This document shows positions 7,494 through 13,782 of a stretch of DNA of 52,013 nucleotides, piece by piece (the stretch's first letter is position 1; every line of letters begins with the position of its first letter). The notes beneath the pieces are model-generated. The model did no database searches, was not told the DNA's origin, and saw only the letters and a program-made list of their open reading frames with translations. The stretch is from a virus, in the IMG/VR virus record IMGVR_UViG_3300032156_000015, positions 1 through 52,013 of that record. The stretch is one strand, 5' to 3'. Both the position numbers and the translations under genes were made by a program.

Positions 7494-7802
7494 TTATTCC
7501 GAGGCCCTTGCCTTCGGTTCGTTCCTGGATTCACCATGGCCGCAGGAAGGAGGAGGGTCAGCCTCCCCCTCCTTGCACTCGTAACAAGTCAGGCCGGCCG
7601 GCGTTATCACCGAGGCACCATAAGTGCCGCATACGACGCACGGCTTGAGCATGGGAACCGGCTTGACCGGCCCCTGCTCCACCGCCTCAACCGCCCCGGC
7701 AATCCCGCCCGCCGCCAGCCTCGCGAGTTTTCTCGCCCTGTAGGCCCGGCCCCATTCCCTCCGCCGTTCTTTCCGCTCCTCGCTCGTAAGCTTCGAGGGC
7801 AT
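7494..7802 (-). CDS. Small zinc-finger-type protein
   Basis: A 102-residue protein starting MPSKLTSEERKERRREWGRA. A basic helical N-terminus (~1-30) is followed by C-V-V-C-G (~55-59) and C-Y-E-C-K (~73-77), a CxxC-CxxC zinc site, and a short tail with C-G-H. The ATG at 7802 lies 4 bases beyond the stop of gene 7807-8031. The basic helix plus zinc site suggests nucleic-acid binding; not otherwise recognised. Confidence 0.7.
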   Translation of the reverse strand: MPSKLTSEERKERRREWGRAYRARKLARLAAGGIAGAVEAVEQGPVKPVPMLKPCVVCGTYGASVITPAGLTCYECKEGEADPPPSCGHGESRNEPKARASE

Positions 7803-7806
7803 CGGC

Positions 7807-8031
7807 TCAGTCCTTGAGGCTGGCCGCGAGCAGCAGCCGCCGCCCGTCCGGATCCTGATAATAGACCCGCGCCTTCTGGCACCGCGCCGTCTCGATGACG
7901 GTCGCCAGCGCCAGGGCCGGCCAGAGGCCGTCGAACTCGGCCTCACTCCTCACCTCCATCGTCTCGGAGTCGAGCTCCTGGGCGATGAAGATGCCCGGCA
8001 GATACTCTGCCATCCTTTCCTTCGCTGCCAT
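7807..8031 (-). CDS. Hypothetical 74-aa protein
   Basis: A 74-residue protein starting at the ATG at 8031, which has GGGAGGTTCATC immediately upstream; the longer frame to 8067 is rejected. The sequence (MAAKERMAEYLPGIFIAQEL...) is a small alpha/beta fold without recognised motifs. It is preceded by intergenic element copy E. Confidence 0.65.
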   Translation of the reverse strand: MAAKERMAEYLPGIFIAQELDSETMEVRSEAEFDGLWPALALATVIETARCQKARVYYQDPDGRRLLLAASLKD

Positions 8032-8123
8032 GATGAACCTCCCGTAGTGAAATTCGATCTGCCTCATTCAGGCCGTGGTCGATCAGGCCACGACGACCCG
8101 GGCCCGCGCCCAGGTTTCGGCTT
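8032..8123 (-). repeat. Intergenic leader element, copy E
   Basis: The minus strand reads TGAAAGCCGAAACC across the upstream stop (box at 8121-8113). A GGGCGCGGGCCC hairpin and a GTGGCC...GGCCTG arm follow, then GAATTTCACTACGGGAGGTT before the ATG at 8031. It is one of the two best-matching copies of the element, with copy B at 9235-9320. Confidence 0.6.
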
Positions 8124-8339
8124 TCAATCGTTCGCCCAGTAGCCGCTCACGCCGGCCGGCTTGTAGCCGGAGCCGTCGCAGTAGACGCACGGCTCCTCGC
8201 CCGTGCGTCCCGTCCCGCCGCAGCCCATGCATCGGTCGTTCCCGCCGACCAATCCGCCGATTTCGATTTCCATCGGGCCGGAAAGCTGGAGCCGCAGCGC
8301 CTTTTCACCCCGCGTCAGCTTCCTGTGCGGCGCGCTCAT
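8124..8339 (-). CDS. DnaJ-type zinc-finger small protein
   Basis: A 71-residue protein with C-M-G-C-G-G-T-G (~37-44) and C-V-Y-C-D-G-S-G (~51-58). These are two CxxCxGxG-like repeats, as in the zinc-binding centre of DnaJ, here free-standing. Such minimal repeats are common in phage proteins and probably bind zinc for structure. The ATG at 8339 overlaps the upstream stop as ATGA. Function unknown. Confidence 0.75.
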   Translation of the reverse strand: MSAPHRKLTRGEKALRLQLSGPMEIEIGGLVGGNDRCMGCGGTGRTGEEPCVYCDGSGYKPAGVSGYWAND

Positions 8340-8497
8340 CTGTCTTCTCCAGCCTCGATCCGTTCCAGGATGGCGGCATCGATATCGCCCTCGATGGCGG
8401 CGTCGATTTCCGCCTGGCTGGGCCGCGCGTCGGCCGTCTCCTGTCCCTGCCGGAGAACGTCCTCCGGCGCCATGCCATGCATGTTCGCCATTTTCAT
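8336..8497 (-). CDS. 53-aa acidic protein
   Basis: A 53-residue ORF (MKMANMHGMAPEDVLRQGQE...) bounded by ATGA overlaps at both ends (8494-8497 with the upstream gene, 8336-8339 with the downstream gene). This strongly suggests a real, coupled gene despite its size. Acidic, helical, no known motif. Confidence 0.6.
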   Translation of the reverse strand: MKMANMHGMAPEDVLRQGQETADARPSQAEIDAAIEGDIDAAILERIEAGEDR

Positions 8498-8886
8498 TCC
8501 TTCTTGCCCGATTGAAAAATTCCCCAGTTCGGGTCGGGCGTCTCGCCGGGTTTCAGATTTGGCTTTATCACGAGCCGCGCCGCGCGCTGCTCGAAGCGCG
8601 CGATGTCCAGGTGCTCCCAGTCGGCGAACGGACAGTCGGGGTGCTGCCAGTGCTCGTCCATGACCGGCGTCGCCGCATACGGGCAGAATCGGTCGGCGGC
8701 CTTGTCGCAGGCGAAGTTGAAGGGATCGCCCGCCCTGGCCGGGCATTCTTTCTTCCCGCGCTCCCGGAGCCGGCCGTCCATGTAGCCCTTGACGTAGCCG
8801 TTCGGGCCGGCGACGAAGACGCCGCGGCCCTCGCGTTCGTGCTTCGTGCCGAGCGCGAATCCTTTCTCGTAAGTCTTCTCGTTCAT
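8494..8886 (-). CDS. Hypothetical Cys-containing protein
   Basis: A 130-residue protein starting MNEKTYEKGFALGTKHEREG. Four cysteines in the central region (C-P-A, F-A-C-D, F-C-P-Y, D-C-P-F) could form a metal site, but spacing is irregular. No family is recognised. The ATG at 8886 has GGGAGGTTT upstream, as for its neighbours. It heads a three-gene coupled set (8886-8124). Confidence 0.65.
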   Translation of the reverse strand: MNEKTYEKGFALGTKHEREGRGVFVAGPNGYVKGYMDGRLRERGKKECPARAGDPFNFACDKAADRFCPYAATPVMDEHWQHPDCPFADWEHLDIARFEQRAARLVIKPNLKPGETPDPNWGIFQSGKKE

Positions 8887-8988
8887 CGTGAAACCTCCCG
8901 TTTTTATTCTCGACCCTCGCGGGTTCGATTCGTCGCTGTCGGTCCACCATGACCAGGAAGGGGCGGGGCCGCCCGCCCCCCTTCGGCA
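8887..8988 (-). repeat. Intergenic leader element, copy C
   Basis: After the upstream stop, the minus strand has GATGCCGAAGG, a strong GGGGCGGGCGGCCCCGCCCC-type hairpin, then GGTCATGGTGGACC and finally AATAAAAACGGGAGGTTT before the ATG at 8886. The layout follows the other copies, though the first box is CCGAAGG rather than CCGAAACC. Confidence 0.5.
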
Positions 8989-9234
8989 TCATTCCCAGAT
9001 CGTCCGGCCCAAGGCCGTCCGGCCCTTGACCAGACCGATCTCGCGGAGCAGGCCCTCGCGGGCCGCCCGCCGCTCGTTCGCGCGGATCGCTCTCGTCCGC
9101 GCCTTGCACTCCTGGCAGCCGGCCTCGGCGTGGTTCTTCCGCGCCCTGGACCACTCCTCGGTGTCTCCGCCCAGGGACGGCCGCTTCAGGCCGGTCGTCC
9201 GCTCCATGTGCTCGATCCACGTTGTCCTTGTCAT
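8989..9234 (-). CDS. Small phage protein ending in an ALGRTIWE-type motif
   Basis: An 81-residue helical, basic protein with C-Q-E-C (~40-43). Its C-terminus G-L-V-K-G-R-T-A-L-G-R-T-I-W-E resembles a tail widespread in small uncharacterised phage proteins (consensus like GALGGTYWE). Function unknown. The ATG at 9234 has GGGGAGGTTCATC upstream. Confidence 0.7.
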   Translation of the reverse strand: MTRTTWIEHMERTTGLKRPSLGGDTEEWSRARKNHAEAGCQECKARTRAIRANERRAAREGLLREIGLVKGRTALGRTIWE

Positions 9235-9320
9235 GATGAACCTCCCCGTGAATTCTGACTTGCCTCGTCAGGGCCGGGGTTGTCGTCCCCGACCGACCGG
9301 GTCCGTGCCCGGTTTCGGCA
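9235..9320 (-). repeat. Intergenic leader element, copy B
   Basis: Immediately after the TAA of gene 9321-9524 the minus strand reads TGCCGAAACCGGGC (9320-9311 box). A GGACCCGGTC hairpin arm, GGGACGACAACCCC, a GGCC/TGACGAGGC segment and GAATTCACGGGGAGGTT follow before the ATG at 9234. It aligns base by base with large parts of copies A and E. Confidence 0.6.
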
Positions 9321-9524
9321 TTAGGTGAAGTCTGCCAAGAGAACTTTGACGCGTCCCTTGTAGCCGTTCGCCTCGAGAATTGCCTTGACTTCTTTTTCGG
9401 CCTTGGCAATTTCCCGGGCCTTGACCAGCATCCAAACCGGACGTCCCTGGTATGAAACCAGCACCAGCGTTCTCGCGCCCATGTTCTTGTTTAGATTTTT
9501 GCCTTGTTCAGAATAAAGATTCAT
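9321..9524 (-). CDS. Hypothetical 67-aa protein
   Basis: A 67-residue basic protein (MNLYSEQGKNLNKNMGARTL...) with a beta-beta-alpha-beta pattern and no recognised motif. The ATG at 9524 is preceded by GGGAGGTTTCAT. It is the first confident gene of the small-gene unit, about 420 bases downstream of promoter P9986. Confidence 0.65.
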   Translation of the reverse strand: MNLYSEQGKNLNKNMGARTLVLVSYQGRPVWMLVKAREIAKAEKEVKAILEANGYKGRVKVLLADFT

Positions 9525-9940
9525 ATGAAACCTCCCGTTTAATTTCCGGCGACTTATCAGTCATCGGCGGCCAGGTCGTCGTCCCAGCCGGACCTTTGCG
9601 GTTTCGACTTTGTCGGAATTTCAGCGCAGGAGGAGCCGGACTTGCGCCCGGCCCCGCCCTTGCCTCTTGTTAGGGAGATTCACTTTGAGAGGTTCTTATT
9701 TCCCCTACGCGCCGTGTCAGGGCTCGCTCTCCATCACTCGGCTAGGGTGTGGAGGCTTTCGGGGATTTTCTTTCGCCGCCGGCCTTGGTGCTGGTATGCC
9801 TTTGCGGTCGCTCGTGCGGCCGGCGTCAGAGAGGGCTTGCGCCCGGTCTATTGTTTCAAAGAGCAGTCGCGCCGCTCACGGCGGCGGAGGCTAGATGATC
9901 GACCGGCTGACCTTTCAAATGGCTGCTTCGGTCTCTCATC
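9525..9940 (-). promoter_or_regulatory. Long structured leader of the small-gene unit
   Basis: About 415 bases between the predicted transcription start of P9986 and the ATG at 9524, with no convincing gene on either strand. The minus strand has several hairpins, e.g. CGCCGC/GCGGCG near 9888, GGGC-GCAA-GCCC (GNRA-type loop) near 9840 and GCCGG...CCGGC near 9645. The final ~90 bases are intergenic element copy A (box at 9607-9600). I found no tRNA features. It may be a regulatory RNA leader or attenuator. Confidence 0.4.
9856..9939 (-). CDS. Possible 27-codon leader peptide
   Basis: The ATG at 9939 follows GGAG by about 9 bases and lies just after the predicted start of P9986. It encodes MRDRSSHLKGQPVDHLASAA plus seven residues before TGA. 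It overlaps a CGCCGC/GCGGCG hairpin, which would suit attenuation, but the ORF may be fortuitous. Confidence 0.2.
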   Translation of the reverse strand: MRDRSSHLKGQPVDHLASAAVSGATAL

Positions 9941-9950
9941 TCATTAGCTC

Positions 9951-9986
9951 CATATACAATATAAAAGAAAATCAAAGGAATGTCAA
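9951..9986 (-). promoter_or_regulatory. Consensus sigma70-type promoter P9986
   Basis: On the minus strand TTGACA (9986-9981), exactly 17 bases, then TATATT (9963-9958) and GTATATG. The 36-base block from -35 to GTATATG matches the plus-strand promoter at 13734-13769 at 33 of 36 positions. It lies between the terminator near 10.06 kb and the small-gene unit that it would drive. Confidence 0.85.
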
Positions 9987-10045
9987 ATTATTTTAGCTAT
10001 TTTTGGCCTTGTAAATAGCTTAAAATGCTGGATTTACGGGTATTT

Positions 10046-10090
10046 TGAAAATAAATCGCCCCGTGCAGGGACGGAATGGGCGATTATTTG
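10046..10090 (-). terminator. Terminator after the lipoprotein gene
   Basis: On the minus strand AATCGCCC (10085-10078) pairs with GGGCGATT (10061-10054) across a 16-base loop, followed by TATTTT. It lies about 45 bases past the lipoprotein stop and upstream of P9986, closing the radical SAM module's transcript. Confidence 0.6.
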
Positions 10091-10132
10091 GCCTTTTGGC
10101 CGGATGAATGGAAAGGACGGCGCCGGGCTGGC

Positions 10133-11473
10133 CTAGAAGGTTCGGCGTGGGTCGACACCGAAGACTTGGAGCCCGGTCTGCCAGAACATGTCGAGCGAGA
10201 CCTGCTTCACCTTGTCCAAGCCCTCGTCGAAGGCTATCTCGCGGGGCATGTATTCGATGACTCGGAACCGTCCCTCATCGATATGCCGCTCGAACAAACG
10301 AATGAGCGCAATCTGCTCGGCGGTGTTCGCTGAGCATCCGTTCATCTGGTCGCACGTGCCGGCGACCTCCTTCGGCACATTCGTTCCGTCATTCGAGTAG
10401 CCGAACGGCCGCGTGACGGAGATGCCGTCGAGCCATTCGTCTACCGTTTTGCCCTCGACTGTCTGCCCCGTCCAGCCGATGCCGTGAAGGACCTGGCAGA
10501 CGAAGAAGTTGTCCGGGTAATAGCCGTCCTCCGAGGAGACGCAGCCGATAATTTTATGTGCCGTGTTGCAGCAGCCGGAGAACGTGACCGGCCTCGGCAT
10601 CCCTAGGCTCACGAGATAGTCGACTCTTTGGTGACCGGCCCATTCCAGGGCCCACTCGCACGAGCCGACGAGGTCACCGTCGGCGATGTGGCGGAGCTCA
10701 TTGCCCAGGCCGATGTGGTTGCCCTCGATGCCGCCGATGTCGTTCAGGACGCGTTCGACAGCGAGCCGCCAGAAGCGCAGCGCCTCGGGCGTCGTTTCCT
10801 GCCAGCCATAAATGGCATTGGCGTTCACGCGCCAGCAGTCCCAGGAGTCCCCCCATCCGCACTGGTCGGCCATGTCGATGAGCAGGCCGACCTCGTATTT
10901 CTGGAGCGCCAGGGCTAGCCTCTGGAGGTTCGTGTCGTAGGCGTAGTTTGGCTTCGTGAGGTCGAATTTCCCATCCGCGTTTTTGACATACGGAAGGATG
11001 CACTCCTGGCCATCCTCCCATCCTGGGTAGAATATCCTGACCCACCGCACGCCGGCCTCGCCGATGCGCCGGCAGGCCGAATCCAGCTCCTCATCAGTCA
11101 TACGCTGGACCTTGCTCTGTCCGTCGAGCCAGCCGAGGATGAGCCACGGCCGGACCAGGGCGTTGCGGGCATGTCTCATGCAATAGAAGGTCGGCCGCTC
11201 GGAGACCGGGACTTCATGCGTCGCCGGACAGGAGACGGCCGCAGTCCGGCCCGTTTCGTCGCAGACCCGGACCGTCGGCTCCTTGTGTAGCTGGCATGGG
11301 ATCGTCGGCTGCTGACCGAGCGTGAACTGGCGGTTGACGACCTCCGGGCACCACTTCGTCGGCAACAGGCCAGAAACGGAGCAGATGTCGACCCAGACGT
11401 AGTGCGTCGGCGGCGGACAGGCGGCGGCCAGGAAAGCCAGGATGAGAACGAGCGTCAGGACGGATTTTTTCAT
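10133..11473 (-). CDS. Lipoprotein with PBP-tail-like repeats and a glycosidase-like barrel
   Basis: A 446-residue protein. The N-terminus is a signal peptide ending L-A-A-A-C (C19), a slightly off-consensus lipobox that predicts a membrane-anchored lipoprotein. Residues ~28-102 hold two related Cys modules (I-C-S-V-S-G-L-L-P...W-C-P...C-Q-L-H and V-C-D-E-T-G...S-C-P...C-M-R-H). They resemble the short C-terminal segment of class A penicillin-binding proteins. From ~105 there is a TIM-barrel-like domain with W-V-R-I-F-Y, L-L-I-D-M-A and G-L-G-N-E-L (E259). Clan A glycoside hydrolases place their acid/base Glu after Asn in this way; E407 in V-I-E-Y-M could be the nucleophile. Surface glycan or peptidoglycan targeting is an inference. 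It is the last gene of the radical SAM unit. Confidence 0.75.
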   Translation of the reverse strand: MKKSVLTLVLILAFLAAACPPPTHYVWVDICSVSGLLPTKWCPEVVNRQFTLGQQPTIPCQLHKEPTVRVCDETGRTAAVSCPATHEVPVSERPTFYCMRHARNALVRPWLILGWLDGQSKVQRMTDEELDSACRRIGEAGVRWVRIFYPGWEDGQECILPYVKNADGKFDLTKPNYAYDTNLQRLALALQKYEVGLLIDMADQCGWGDSWDCWRVNANAIYGWQETTPEALRFWRLAVERVLNDIGGIEGNHIGLGNELRHIADGDLVGSCEWALEWAGHQRVDYLVSLGMPRPVTFSGCCNTAHKIIGCVSSEDGYYPDNFFVCQVLHGIGWTGQTVEGKTVDEWLDGISVTRPFGYSNDGTNVPKEVAGTCDQMNGCSANTAEQIALIRLFERHIDEGRFRVIEYMPREIAFDEGLDKVKQVSLDMFWQTGLQVFGVDPRRTF

Positions 11474-11495
11474 TCTTTACTTCCTGTTTTTTTGA

Positions 11496-12377
11496 TTACT
11501 TGCGCCTGAATGGAAAGACGAGCCCCGCGGCGGCCTCCTCCGGTATGAAGTCGCCCTCGGCCTCGACGACCAGCCGGCGGTCCTCGGCGACCGACGAGGT
11601 GATGATGTAGAAGAGCGGCGTCCGCACGACGGCCGTGCCGGCCAGCACGTCCCAGGACATCGGCATCCGCAGCAGCCGCTCGAACGCCTGGAGCGGGCCC
11701 TTGTCCTCGGCCAGCCCCACGCGCCGCTCGGCCTCCGCGATCGTCGCCGCGCAGGAGAACGAGCAGGGGATGTGGAAGCAGACCCGGACGCCGGCATAGC
11801 GGAGCATCGGGTTCGACCAGGGATGCTTCTTGACCCTCACGCGGTCGCAGTTCGGAATATCCTGGATGCAGAAGCTATCGGCGCCTCCCGAGTTCTCGGC
11901 CGCCTGCCAGATAGGGTCGATATAGCCCTTCGTCCACCACTCGGAGAAGAACTTCGTGCAGCAGGGCGGGAAGCCGAGGTAGTGGCCCTGCTTCTCGTGG
12001 TCGCCGGCCTCGAAGGCCAGACGGTATCCGACGGCGTCCTCGAAGCGCTTGGCGACGATGAAGCAGACGTTGTCTGTCCCGTCGTTGCGGGGTGCCTCGT
12101 GGTAGTGCGCGAAGCCGGCCGGCGACGCGCCGACCTTCTTGACCGGCAGCACGAGGAGGCCCATCGCCATGAGCTTCGCGAGCGTGAACAGGAAATCCTT
12201 CTCCGGGATCTGCTGCCAGGCGCACGGCCGGTGGCCGGCCAGGACGGAAAGCACCTCGAGTTCGTTGACGAGCGTTGAGGCGCGGGCGATAGTCGGCTCC
12301 CAGGCGGCCCGGGCGGCGGACGACACCCAGGCCAGCCGCGAGAAGGCCGGCACCTTGAGGCCCGGGATGAGGCTCAT
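11496..12377 (-). CDS. GFPPCC-motif protein (DUF483-like), partner of the radical SAM gene
   Basis: A 293-residue soluble protein. Its hallmark is L-G-F-P-P-C-C (134-140), like the G-[FY]-P-x-C-C motif I associate with DUF483-type proteins, followed by F-F-S-E-W-W. Other cysteines (C52, C105 and three in the 170-210 region: F-C-I-Q-D, N-C-D-R-V, V-C-F-H-I-P-C-S-F-S-C) suggest a metal or redox centre. The ATG at 12377 overlaps the radical SAM stop as ATGA, so the two are coupled and probably act together. The biochemical role is unknown; a partner or second maturation enzyme is the working idea. Confidence 0.65.
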   Translation of the reverse strand: MSLIPGLKVPAFSRLAWVSSAARAAWEPTIARASTLVNELEVLSVLAGHRPCAWQQIPEKDFLFTLAKLMAMGLLVLPVKKVGASPAGFAHYHEAPRNDGTDNVCFIVAKRFEDAVGYRLAFEAGDHEKQGHYLGFPPCCTKFFSEWWTKGYIDPIWQAAENSGGADSFCIQDIPNCDRVRVKKHPWSNPMLRYAGVRVCFHIPCSFSCAATIAEAERRVGLAEDKGPLQAFERLLRMPMSWDVLAGTAVVRTPLFYIITSSVAEDRRLVVEAEGDFIPEEAAAGLVFPFRRK

Positions 12378-13687
12378 CGCCGCGTTCCCGCCTGCTTCTC
12401 CCAGCCGGGGTTGGCCGCGCGCCAGGCCGGATCGTCCGAGTCGCCGTGGCCGCGGTCCCCGTGGCCGGAGGCATCCGCGGCGGCCTGGGCGACGCCGGCT
12501 TTCTTCTCCATCTCCTTCAGGCGCTCGATGGAGACGGCCTTGCAGCGCGACGAGGCGCTTCCGGCGACGGAACGGATGAGGAGGTCGATGCCGGGCCGCG
12601 AGTCGTAGTCCTGGGCCAGCACGGCGTTCGGGAAGAGGCCGCGCAGCCGGCGCTCGACGTCCTCATAGAGCGACTTCCAGGCCTCGCAGTGCCGCGTCCG
12701 CAGGCGCCAGTCGCCGCCGATGGCCGAGCCGGGACAGTTGCCGCGGCAGACGGGCCAAAACCGACAGCCCTTGCAGCCGCCGAGATCCTGGGCGAGCTGC
12801 GGGAGGAAGATGGAGCGCGTGTCCTGGAAAGCGTCGGCCCGGAGCGCGACGATGCCGTCCACGGACGCCCCGGCCCGCAGGCAGCAGCCGATGGAGCCGT
12901 CTTCGAAGGCCGGCTCCTCGCTCGAGGTGCGCCAGGGATCGCAGCCGTTGAACACGCAGACCGCCTCCCGGGCGCCGAGCATGAGGTCGACCACGTCGCG
13001 GAACGGCCGCCAGTCTCGGCCAGGCTCCTGGAAGCAGACCTCGGTCAGGTGGCGGAAGGCCAGGCCGAGGTCTTTCATCGACAGCTCTGCCTCCGGGAGC
13101 TCGTAGGCCGTGCCGGCGTGGAAGGTGTGGTGACGGATACCGAGCGCGTACATCCCCAGGACGAATTCGATAAATTCGCTCAGGGCTTCTCCGCGGGCGT
13201 TGTAGTTCCAAAGCGTCGACATCAGGCTCACGGGGACGCCGGCCTCGATGAGGTCCTTGATGTTCCTTACGACCCGGCGCGTGCCACGCTCGGCATCCTC
13301 CGCCGCCATGCCCGGCGCGTCCCAGCGGCCGCGGTTGAGTTCCGGCGTGTCGCCGTCGAGCGAGACGCCGACGTCCACCTTCCACTTCTTGAACAGCGCG
13401 ATCCTCGCGCCGGTGATGGCGATGCCGTTCGTCTGGACGCCGACGTGGCCGAACCGCTCGACGGCCGCCTCGAACAGCCGCTCGAGCTCCGAGTCGGAGA
13501 ACAGGAGCGGCTCGCCGCCGTGGAGGTAGGGCGCCGAGGTCGAGCCCTCGATTTTAGGCCAGGCCTTGACGACCTCGACGAGTTTCGCGACGTCCGGTTC
13601 GCGGTCCGCGCCGCGGGCCCGGCGGATGCGGCGCTCGTAGCAGTTGGCGCACCCGGCCTGGCACCTGAGGGATTTGATACTGACCAT
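12374..13687 (-). CDS. Radical SAM/SPASM enzyme with an HGD-repeat tail
   Basis: A 437-residue protein. C9-x3-C13-x2-C16 followed by Tyr is the radical SAM [4Fe-4S] motif. H-G-G-E-P-L (~57-62) matches the G-G-E-P strand of the family, and V-Q-T-N-G and V-S-L-D-G-D follow as expected. Residues ~245-345 carry a SPASM-like Cys set, including G-C-K-G-C-R-F-W-P-V-C-R-G-N-C-P. SPASM enzymes usually modify peptides or proteins. The C-terminus (407-422) reads SGHGDRGHGDSDDPAW, echoing the His/Asp repeats of the tail hub one gene away. The ATG at 13687 is chosen over a TTG at 13696. It is coupled to the GFPPCC gene. Too long and too SPASM-like for QueE. Peptide modification is inferred. Confidence 0.85.
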   Translation of the reverse strand: MVSIKSLRCQAGCANCYERRIRRARGADREPDVAKLVEVVKAWPKIEGSTSAPYLHGGEPLLFSDSELERLFEAAVERFGHVGVQTNGIAITGARIALFKKWKVDVGVSLDGDTPELNRGRWDAPGMAAEDAERGTRRVVRNIKDLIEAGVPVSLMSTLWNYNARGEALSEFIEFVLGMYALGIRHHTFHAGTAYELPEAELSMKDLGLAFRHLTEVCFQEPGRDWRPFRDVVDLMLGAREAVCVFNGCDPWRTSSEEPAFEDGSIGCCLRAGASVDGIVALRADAFQDTRSIFLPQLAQDLGGCKGCRFWPVCRGNCPGSAIGGDWRLRTRHCEAWKSLYEDVERRLRGLFPNAVLAQDYDSRPGIDLLIRSVAGSASSRCKAVSIERLKEMEKKAGVAQAAADASGHGDRGHGDSDDPAWRAANPGWEKQAGTRR

Positions 13688-13695
13688 TCGCCCCA

Positions 13696-13739
13696 ATTCT
13701 AGGACGGCCTGGAAACGGCTGTCAAGAAAAATCTTGACA
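13696..13739 (-). promoter_or_regulatory. Possible divergent promoter with an inverted repeat
   Basis: A perfect inverted repeat TGTCAAGA-AAAA-TCTTGACA (13720-13739) gives a -35 TTGACA on each strand. On the minus strand TTGACA (13725-13720), an 18-base spacer and TAGAAT (13701-13696) would start transcription almost at the ATG (13687) of the radical SAM gene. That would be a near-leaderless message. The repeat may also be an operator controlling both directions. Confidence 0.45.
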
Positions 13740-13776
13740 AACCTTTGCTTTTCTTTTATATTGTATATGTAAGGAG
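13734..13776 (+). promoter_or_regulatory. Consensus plus-strand promoter and ribosome site of the moron gene
   Basis: TTGACA (13734-13739), 17-base spacer, TATATT (13757-13762), then GTATATG and AAGGAG (13771-13776) six bases before the ATG at 13783. It is one of the strongest promoters visible in the window and the only one pointing right. The core is a near copy of P9986 (33 of 36 bases). Confidence 0.85.
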
Positions 13777-13782
13777 ATTGAG

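Noticed and set aside
9525-9940. A tRNA or known small RNA in the long gap
   Set aside because: No acceptor stem plus TpsiC/anticodon arrangement could be drawn on either strand.
12374-13687. Radical SAM gene as QueE of the preQ0 pathway
   Set aside because: QueE is much shorter, has no SPASM Cys cluster, and this gene lies 34 kb from queD in another transcription unit.
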